DNA of 8,926 bases from an uncultured Propionibacterium sp. (GTDB lineage: Bacteria > Actinomycetota > Actinomycetes > Propionibacteriales > Propionibacteriaceae): contig CALHWB010000004.1 in assembly GCA_938036835.1 (NCBI GenBank), positions 1-8,926 on the forward strand, given 5' to 3'. The notes below the pieces were generated by a model, which did not search any database, was not told the origin of the DNA, and saw nothing but the letters and a program-made list of their open reading frames with translations. A program made the translations under genes and the position numbers. Below are positions 1-4,411 of this stretch, one piece after another; the stretch's first letter is position 1, and every line of letters starts with the position of its first letter.

Positions 1-439
1 CAAGCTCCGAATTACGTGCCGTGCTGCTAGCCAAATTGGCGATATTGGTCAAATCGTCACAGAACACCGGCACCCTAGCCCGGTACCCAGCCGAACCCGT
101 ACCCTGCCAGCCATCCAGGGTAAGCCGAGAAGCCTGCTCCCGGATCTCGGCAACCCGGCCACTCAACTCCGCCCAACGCGCCGCCAACCGCGCCAACTCC
201 TCGGGAACGGCAAAACCCTCCTTATAGTACCTATCCGTGGCGTTCTCGATATAATCGATCATCCGTATGGGATAATCGAGCCGTTCCCTAGCCTCCGCGG
301 CAGAAATCATCCGCTTCTCACCACAACCCTCAAGAGCCGCCACCGCACTCTCATACTCAACCCGGTCCCGGTCCCGGCATTCCCCCGTCACCGCCCTAAG
401 CTCAGCCAGCAACCCAGCAATCTGCGAAAAATCGGTCAC
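1..439 (-). CDS. WXG-motif helical protein, T7SS substrate-like (3' end outside window)
   Basis: Open from a GTG at 439 to the left edge (146 codons, no stop), so the C-terminus is missing. Residues about 1-70 look like charged helices. Residues 78-146 have the WXG100 hairpin form: a helix from VPEELARLAARW, the turn motif W-Q-G at 111-113 (context LTLDGWQGTGSAGY), then a second helix from RVPVFCDDLTNIANLA. WXG100 proteins are small secreted helical dimers of ESX/type VII systems; here the hairpin is preceded by about 75 extra residues, as in larger T7SS substrates. The GTG overlaps the TGA of the upstream gene (GTGA, 436-439), which implies translational coupling, and G-rich sequence just upstream can serve as ribosome binding site. 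Codons include several AGG and many T-ending ones, unlike genes to the right. What lies beyond the edge (plain substrate or fused C-terminal toxin) cannot be seen. Gene real: fairly sure; T7SS role: inference. Confidence 0.75.
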   Translation of the reverse strand, partial: MTDFSQIAGLLAELRAVTGECRDRDRVEYESAVAALEGCGEKRMISAAEARERLDYPIRMIDYIENATDRYYKEGFAVPEELARLAARWAELSGRVAEIREQASRLTLDGWQGTGSAGYRARVPVFCDDLTNIANLASSTARNSEL

Positions 440-1614
440 CCCCACACCCCCCTAGCCGCCGACACGGCATCCCGCTCGACATCCGAATAATCGGAAGAGG
501 TCACCCCAAGCACCACCGCAATACCCGACGCATTCCTAGTAGCCCGACCCATATCTTCGGCAAAGGACGCCCGGCTGGACTCATGCGCACCTGGAAACCG
601 CCCCAAGAAATAGGCTTCGCTGCGAAACCGCAACTCATCCGCAACGGCCTGCGCCTCAGTCAACTCCCCACCAAGCCGCGCCCATTTATCCTTAACCCCA
701 TCAAGCTCATCGGTACTGACCTGAAACCCACCAGAACCACCCGGCTGGCCAGGAACACCAGTACCAGGATCACCCGGATAGCCCGAACCGGAGACACCCG
801 GGTAGGCAGGCACACCCGGGACACCGGAATCAGCCGACCGGCCCGAGCCCGAGGCACCCGGGTAGGCAGGCACACCCGGGACACCGGAATCAGCCGACCG
901 GCCCGAGCCCGAGGCACCCGGGTAGGCAGGCACACCATCAGCCGACCGGCCCGAGCCCGAGGCACCCGGGTAGGCAGGCACACCCGGGACACCGGAATCA
1001 CCCGACCGGCCCGGAATACCCAAACCGCCCGGATAGCCGGCGCTCAAACCCGAGACACCCGGATAGCCGGCGCTCGAACCCGAGACACCCGACTGGCCAG
1101 CATCGCCCGGCGACCCAGACAAGCCAGCCACCGCACCGGCACCACCAGCTCTAACGCCAGCCCCATCGGCAACCATCGTGCCACCAAACGGCGAATAGCC
1201 GCCCAAACCAGCAACCGAACCGGCACCCGGCACACCAGCCGTACCCAATGGCGCCATTCCACCGGCAGCACCACCACCAGCGACCGAACCAACCCCTCCG
1301 GCAGCGGTCACCCCACCGCCAACACCGGCAGCACCCGGCACACCAGCAGGCACACCGCCAATGCCGGCAGCGGCCGCACCGCCCCGACCAGCAGCCGCAC
1401 CGGCACGACCGGCAGCGGCCGCACCGCCAGCGCCCATCATCGGCGGCATCGATCCACCCGCGCCCCCACCGGAACCAGCCTTTTCCCAGCCATCCTCGAT
1501 AGGAGCCTCCTTAACCTCCAGCACATCCAACTCATCATCGGTATCGGCCCGATAACCATCGACGCCACTAACCGCCACCCTGCGCGGCATACCGGACTCA
1601 CTCAAACCGCTCAC
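436..1614 (-). CDS. Gly/Ala/Pro-rich repeat protein with C-terminal EspC-like T7SS domain
   Basis: 392 aa. Residues 1-45 are acidic (DDELDVLEVKEAPIEDGWEK). Residues 46-165 are low-complexity Gly/Ala with a SMPPMMGAGG patch of the kind common in ESX-associated proteins. Residues 165-296 are Gly-Pro-Ser-Tyr repeats: collagen-like GXY triplets, two copies of GVSGxSAGYPG, and four copies of a 20-aa YPG-containing unit. Residues 298-392 form a Cys-free helical domain starting STDELDGVKDKW and ending SSDYSDVERDAVSAA, which resembles the EspC/DUF2580 pattern; Y376-x3-E380 fits the YxxxD/E type VII export signal. No Sec signal peptide or membrane segment is visible. Start: GTG at 1614 with GGAGG 7 nt upstream. 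It lies 53 nt after the YbaB-like gene and overlaps the WXG gene. Probable role: secreted or surface-exposed substrate partner; no enzymatic function is suggested. The low-complexity part precedes the helical domain, the reverse of the order I would expect. Confidence 0.8.
   Translation of the reverse strand: MSGLSESGMPRRVAVSGVDGYRADTDDELDVLEVKEAPIEDGWEKAGSGGGAGGSMPPMMGAGGAAAAGRAGAAAGRGGAAAAGIGGVPAGVPGAAGVGGGVTAAGGVGSVAGGGAAGGMAPLGTAGVPGAGSVAGLGGYSPFGGTMVADGAGVRAGGAGAVAGLSGSPGDAGQSGVSGSSAGYPGVSGLSAGYPGGLGIPGRSGDSGVPGVPAYPGASGSGRSADGVPAYPGASGSGRSADSGVPGVPAYPGASGSGRSADSGVPGVPAYPGVSGSGYPGDPGTGVPGQPGGSGGFQVSTDELDGVKDKWARLGGELTEAQAVADELRFRSEAYFLGRFPGAHESSRASFAEDMGRATRNASGIAVVLGVTSSDYSDVERDAVSAARGVWG
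781..1008 (-). repeat. 60-bp in-frame tandem repeat, four copies
   Basis: Copies lie at 781-840, 841-900, 901-948 and 949-1008. Unit length is 60 bp (20 codons) except the third, which lacks exactly 12 bp and so stays in frame. Copies differ by few bases: the first deviates mainly in its first 14 bases, and the last has one change in AATCACCC versus AATCAGCC. On the coding strand each unit gives SGVPGVPAYPGASGSGRSAD or a close variant. Near-identity at the DNA level points to recent slippage or recombination rather than old repeats held by selection on protein alone. Confidence 0.93.
1028..1087 (-). repeat. 30-bp in-frame tandem repeat, two copies
   Basis: Copies 1028-1057 and 1058-1087 differ at one position (GCTCAAAC versus GCTCGAAC). 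They encode GVSG(S/L)SAGYPG in the same protein, next to the 60-bp repeats and sharing the Y-P-G core, so both arrays probably belong to one expanding Gly-Pro region. Confidence 0.85.
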
Positions 1615-1621
1615 AGTAAAA

Positions 1622-1626
1622 CCTCC
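1622..1626 (-). promoter_or_regulatory. Ribosome binding site of the repeat protein gene
   Basis: GGAGG on the minus strand, 7 nt before the GTG at 1614. It supports this start over the in-frame ATG eight codons later. Confidence 0.7.
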
Positions 1627-1667
1627 AACGTCAATGCCTTACCCAGTAACTAAAACAGCCCAACCGA

Positions 1668-2462
1668 CTAGCCACGGCCAAACACCCCCGGTGGCGCCGG
1701 CAAAACAAGATCATCGCTCAACCGGCCCACCACCGGCCTGGGTGGGCCCGACAGCTCATGCAGCAACCGATGCCGCTCGGCCAACAGCTCCCCACGCCGA
1801 TCCAGCGCCCGCACCGGCCGACGATACCCAGCCCTCGCCCTGCGATAACTGGACATCACCCCACCCGCCAGCGCCCGGCCATTGGTGGTACGCAGCCAAC
1901 CGTCGTTGAACCTGGCCACCGCCGCCCTACCCGAACGATCCAGCCAAACCCCGACACCATTGCCGCAATCGGTGCCCATCGCCGGTTCCCACACCTCCCG
2001 ATAGCCGGGAAACTCCGCAGGATCCAGCTCGGCCAATTCGGCATCGATCTCAGCCCACCGCTGGTTGATCTTAGCCACCCGCTCCGCAGAAGGAGCACGG
2101 GTCACCACAGGCAGCTCCTCGTCGAACACCGGCGAGGTATAGGCGTGCAGATAGTTATTCATCAACATGAACGCCACCGTGACCGACTCCCCCAGCGGAC
2201 GCCCAGCCAGCCGGCTCCGCCAACTCAACGAAAACCGGACACGCGCCAAGCCACCCGCCGGATCCGACCAAACCCGCACCACATTCAACGGATCGCTGAA
2301 CCCCTGCTCCGGAGTCCACTCGACCGGCTCCTCCGCCGCCCCAAACCCGGCAGCGGCAAGCCCATCCTCGGAATCCTCGACGAACTCATCGGCTCCCGGC
2401 CCCGCAGCAAACCGCGGCGCAGCCGGCACCTCGTCCTCGGCCAACTCGTCATACCAGCGCAC
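1668..2462 (-). CDS. Hypothetical protein with two YbaB/EbfC-like modules, T7SS-locus type
   Basis: 264 aa from a GTG at 2462, chosen because GGGGAGGG lies just upstream; the frame stays open to an ATG at 2591 but that stretch looks non-coding. Layout: acidic N-terminus (1-55); module A at about 61-107 (VVRVWSDPAGG..VRFSLSW..GRPLGESV); a helical, probably coiled-coil segment at 125-147 (VAKINQRWAEIDAELAEL); module B at about 169-211 (VGVWLDRSG..ARFNDGW..GRALAGGV); a basic helix at 215-238 and a Pro-rich tail. A and B align as VxVWxDxxG, then a V-x-R-F or A-R-F strand, x3 and W, then GRxL. That beta-beta-helix arrangement resembles the small YbaB/EbfC proteins often annotated in actinobacterial ESX-like loci. 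No signal peptide or membrane helix. First gene of the three-gene block, so it may act as a cytoplasmic partner or chaperone of the two downstream products. Family assignment is by pattern only. Confidence 0.78.
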   Translation of the reverse strand: MRWYDELAEDEVPAAPRFAAGPGADEFVEDSEDGLAAAGFGAAEEPVEWTPEQGFSDPLNVVRVWSDPAGGLARVRFSLSWRSRLAGRPLGESVTVAFMLMNNYLHAYTSPVFDEELPVVTRAPSAERVAKINQRWAEIDAELAELDPAEFPGYREVWEPAMGTDCGNGVGVWLDRSGRAAVARFNDGWLRTTNGRALAGGVMSSYRRARAGYRRPVRALDRRGELLAERHRLLHELSGPPRPVVGRLSDDLVLPAPPGVFGRG

Positions 2463-2466
2463 AAAG

Positions 2467-2474
2467 CCCTCCCC
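2467..2474 (-). promoter_or_regulatory. Ribosome binding site fixing the start of the YbaB-like gene
   Basis: GGGGAGGG on the minus strand, 4 nt before GTG 2462. This strong Shine-Dalgarno match decides the start against the in-frame ATG at 2591. Confidence 0.75.
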
Positions 2475-2527
2475 AATGACAGGCCCGCATCTAAGTATCC
2501 AATATGTTTGAGGTAAAACCGCTACCC

Positions 2528-2536
2528 ATTCTAGCA
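2528..2536 (-). promoter_or_regulatory. Candidate extended -10 promoter of the T7SS-like block
   Basis: Minus strand reads TGC-TAGAAT, an extended -10 (TGn plus 5 of 6 consensus bases), about 66 nt before GTG 2462. No good -35 sits at 16-18 bp; a TTGACT occurs at 2564-2569 but 30 bp away, too far for the same promoter. The surrounding 2481-2540 is the most A/T-rich part of the window. Confidence 0.45.
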
Positions 2537-2729
2537 ATAGCGGGACGCAAAGCATACCGGTCCAGTCAACTCGCACCAGCCGGTAAACCAATACCCAGGG
2601 CTTCGCCGCCGCTGCCGGCGCGTTGCGCTGCCGGTCATCTGATACCGAACCCGCCGGGCCTGCCTGGCAAGGCCACGACCGATCGGGAAAGGCGACTCGC
2701 GAACCCGGCCCCGGCGAGCGAAAACACGA

Positions 2730-3446
2730 TCAAGACATCCGGTCGGGGCCGGCAAGCCGAGCCGAATCGTCGGCCTCGCGCCCGGCCAGCCGGTCGAGCA
2801 GCTTCTGGCGCCAGCGTTCGGGCAGATCCGGGACGCCCAGCAGCCACCTGGCGCCAGCCAGATCGTTCTTGTCGACGTTCAGGATCCGGGCCACCGCACC
2901 GACCGATGGCGCCCCGGCCGGACGACCGACCAGCACCACCGGGTCACCGGCGCTCACCCGGCCGGGTTCCAGCACCCGCAGATACCAGCCCGACCAGCCG
3001 GTCTGCTGCACGCGGGCCACCAGATCGGGCACCCGCCAGCGGCGGGCCAGCTTGTAGCAGGGGCTGCGCGGCTGGCTCACCTGCACCAGTGCACCGCCCA
3101 GCCGCCAAGTCTCCCCCAGCAGTACCGAACGCTCGTCGGGCGCATCCGAACCATCCGGCCCGGTCAAGGTGACGTTCTCGAAGAACCCGCCGACCGGCAG
3201 CGACAATCCCTGCTCCTCGGCCCAGCGCGCATAGTGCTGCGCCGCATAGCACAACACCGCCTTATCGGGGCCGCCGTGATGGACACGATCGGCCTGCTCA
3301 TCCCCGGCGAAACCCAGCTTCCCCAACCACACCGGCCCAGGCACCGGCTCCTTCAGCGCACCGCTCGCGTATTCGCGACCGTCCCACAGGTGGGTGCGCA
3401 CCGCCCCCACCCGAACCGCAGACACCAGCGCGATAACCTGGCTCAT
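2730..3446 (-). CDS. YiiM-like MOSC domain protein
   Basis: 238 aa. MOSC (molybdenum cofactor sulfurase C-terminal) proteins bind a molybdenum cofactor; the YiiM branch takes part in reductive detoxification of N-hydroxylated compounds such as 6-N-hydroxylaminopurine. Visible hallmarks: GDEQADRVHHGGPDKAV at 48-64, GGFFENVTL at 86-94 (position of the usual GG-F-G-EN), the Cys of SQPRSPCYKL at C130, GWYLRVLEPGRV..GDPV at 153-170, and a C-terminal three-helix segment at about 181-220 ending in RWRQKLLDRLAG, as in the YiiM 3-alpha domain. Length is normal for the subfamily. It has no signal peptide and is expected in the cytoplasm. ATG at 3446 has no clear ribosome binding site; it starts 45 nt after the phosphatase gene stop, so an operon is likely. 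The Phe in FFEN replaces the usual small Gly. Molybdenum partners are not in the window. Confidence 0.9.
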   Translation of the reverse strand: MSQVIALVSAVRVGAVRTHLWDGREYASGALKEPVPGPVWLGKLGFAGDEQADRVHHGGPDKAVLCYAAQHYARWAEEQGLSLPVGGFFENVTLTGPDGSDAPDERSVLLGETWRLGGALVQVSQPRSPCYKLARRWRVPDLVARVQQTGWSGWYLRVLEPGRVSAGDPVVLVGRPAGAPSVGAVARILNVDKNDLAGARWLLGVPDLPERWRQKLLDRLAGREADDSARLAGPDRMS

Positions 3447-3491
3447 GGCAGCAATTCTGCCCGCACCACCACATCGCCGCCCCGTGGGGGC

Positions 3492-4088
3492 CTACCGGTC
3501 CAGCCGCTCTCCGGCCCAGCTCTGCACCCGCCAGCCGGTCTGCGGATCCCCGTCCAAGACGATGACCGCGGTATTGCCCAGGCGATACCGGTCGCCACTA
3601 CCTACCGTCATGTTGGCGGCCCGCAGCGGCGTCCACACCCGCAAGGCGGCGCCATGGGAGACCACCGCTACCACCCGATGCCCGGTGGCCGCGATCTCGG
3701 CGATGGCCGCGTCATACCTGCTCACGAACTCGGCAGCCGACTCGCCACCGGTAATCCGGGCGTCCGGGCTAGTCAACCAGCCGGCCAGGTCGGCGATGAA
3801 ACCGGCATAGCCGATCTCGCCCTCATGTGCCCCACCGGTGATCTCGCGCAGGCCCGGTAGCTGCCGCACCGGCACCCCCAGCCGCTCGGCGAGCGGAGTG
3901 GCCGTCTGCACCGCCCGCACGATATCGGAGGAGAACACCGCGGTGATCGGTTGATCGCCGAGCCGGTCGGCCAAGTCGGCCGCCTCGGCCAGCCCGGTAG
4001 GGTTCAACGGGGCACCCGGATAGGCTGAATCCAGGATCTGGGACAGGTTCGAATCGGTCTGGGCATGTCTGATCAGGTAGAGCCGCAC
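3492..4088 (-). CDS. Histidine phosphatase family protein (phosphoglycerate-mutase-like)
   Basis: 198 aa. Members hydrolyse phosphomonoesters through a phosphohistidine. The full catalytic set is visible: L-I-R-H-A-Q-T with nucleophile His8 after Arg7, the second Arg in FSSDIVRAVQTA (R58), Glu82 in LREI, and the second His in VVSHGA (H145). The N-terminal DSAYPGAPLNPTG resembles the LDTAxPGAPLTxxG stretch common in a widespread actinobacterial branch; the substrate is unknown, and phosphoglycerate, sugar phosphates and nucleotides are all possible. Cytoplasmic, no signal peptide. Start GTG 4088: the minus-strand upstream sequence TAGGGTGACAGC can be read as an SD (AGGG) or as a -10 box for a leaderless mRNA. 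It leads the pair with the MOSC gene and is divergent from gabD2. Confidence 0.93.
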   Translation of the reverse strand: MRLYLIRHAQTDSNLSQILDSAYPGAPLNPTGLAEAADLADRLGDQPITAVFSSDIVRAVQTATPLAERLGVPVRQLPGLREITGGAHEGEIGYAGFIADLAGWLTSPDARITGGESAAEFVSRYDAAIAEIAATGHRVVAVVSHGAALRVWTPLRAANMTVGSGDRYRLGNTAVIVLDGDPQTGWRVQSWAGERLDR

Positions 4089-4094
4089 GCTGTC

Positions 4095-4100
4095 ACCCTA
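4095..4100 (-). promoter_or_regulatory. TANNNT -10-like box before the phosphatase gene
   Basis: Minus strand TAGGGT, six nt before GTG 4088. That spacing would put the transcription start at or next to the start codon. No -35 match is seen. The same bases also contain AGGG, so this could instead be a ribosome binding site. Confidence 0.35.
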
Positions 4101-4135
4101 GCTGCCGTCGGCCGGCCGCCGAGGCAGACCCGATC

Positions 4136-4163
4136 GGCCACACCGCCCAAGCGCGGTGTGGCC
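4136..4163. repeat. Perfect 11-bp inverted repeat (stem-loop or operator)
   Basis: Left arm GGCCACACCGC (4136-4146), loop CCAAGC, right arm GCGGTGTGGCC (4153-4163), with no mismatch. It lies 36 bp beyond the phosphatase -10-like box, where a regulator could bind. There is no U-run and no gene ends nearby, so an operator is more plausible than a terminator. Confidence 0.6.
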
Positions 4164-4204
4164 CGGCCGGACGCCATCCGGCGGCCGCCGCCACCCGGCG
4201 ATAC

Positions 4205-4236
4205 CGCGCCTGCCGCGCGCCGGGCAGCCAGGCGCG
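4205..4236. repeat. 8-bp inverted repeat with competing inner stem
   Basis: CGCGCCTG (4205-4212) is matched by CAGGCGCG (4229-4236). An alternative stem CTGCC (4210-4214) / GGCAG (4223-4227) shares bases with it. Very GC-rich sequence makes chance pairing fairly likely. Confidence 0.35.
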
Positions 4237-4294
4237 CGCCGGACACCTACCCGTATCGGATCGCTCGGCGAAGACGGTGACGCGAAGGAAAGCC

Positions 4295-4342
4295 ATGCGC
4301 CATGACAGATCCGCTGGCCACCGGGTTTTACTCAAACCATGA
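4295..4342 (+). CDS. Possible 15-codon leader ORF upstream of gabD2
   Basis: ATG at 4295 preceded by AAGGAA (4285-4290, 4 nt spacing) encodes MRHDRSAGHRVLLKP and stops with TGA at 4340-4342. It is in the same frame as gabD2, whose GTG follows 70 nt later. If real it would be a regulatory leader peptide or a trace of a longer N-terminus; no family resemblance is seen and chance is quite possible. Confidence 0.2.
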   Translation: MRHDRSAGHRVLLKP

Positions 4343-4398
4343 GCCGGCCTCGGGCCGCAGAGCTGCCGGCTTCGCCGGTGCGACCGGAAGGAACGGCC

Positions 4399-4404
4399 TA
4401 GGCT
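4399..4404 (+). promoter_or_regulatory. TANNNT -10-like box of gabD2 (leaderless type)
   Basis: TAGGCT lies seven nt before GTG 4412, the spacing of leaderless actinobacterial transcripts. There is no -35 match at 16-19 bp. The nearest purine-rich stretch (GGAAGGA, 4386-4392) is 19 nt away, too far for an SD, which favours the leaderless reading. Confidence 0.45.
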
Positions 4405-4411
4405 CGGGCTC

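Larger units (their letters stand above)
2463..2729. other. Intergenic region between MOSC gene and T7SS-like block
   Basis: 267 bp without a credible gene. Besides the candidate promoter it holds two modest GC hairpins: a 5-bp stem CGCCG/CGGCG around CTGC (2607-2620), and a bulged 6-bp stem at 2658-2673. Either could end MOSC transcription, but neither has a U-run. The base-composition change between the two blocks falls here. Confidence 0.5.
4089..4411. other. Divergent intergenic region, phosphatase / gabD2
   Basis: 323 bp without a convincing gene; a minus-strand open frame across it (4093-4458) has no family-like content. It contains start-proximal -10-like boxes for both flanking genes, a perfect 11-bp stem-loop (4136-4163), a second 8-bp inverted repeat (4205-4236), a 15-codon mini-ORF (4295-4342) and a small CCGGC-TTC-GCCGG hairpin (4366-4378) just before the gabD2 box. 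This density of dyads in a divergent spacer suggests regulatory DNA. Confidence 0.6.

Noticed and set aside
781..1008. CRISPR-like array
   Set aside because: Repeats are contiguous 60-bp coding units without unique spacers and keep the reading frame.
583..1653. Long plus-strand open frame (356 codons) across the repeat protein gene
   Set aside because: It is the antisense reading of GC-rich repeats: the product is a monotonous Arg/Thr-rich chain without family features, while the minus strand gives a structured C-terminal domain, good ribosome binding site and gene overlap.
2564..2569. TTGACT as the -35 of the T7SS-like block promoter
   Set aside because: It is 30 bp from the TAGAAT box, and no TANNNT box lies 16-19 bp from it.
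2463..2591. N-terminal extension of the YbaB-like protein to ATG 2591
   Set aside because: The extension crosses the extended -10 box and an A/T-rich stretch, and a strong ribosome binding site sits right before GTG 2462.
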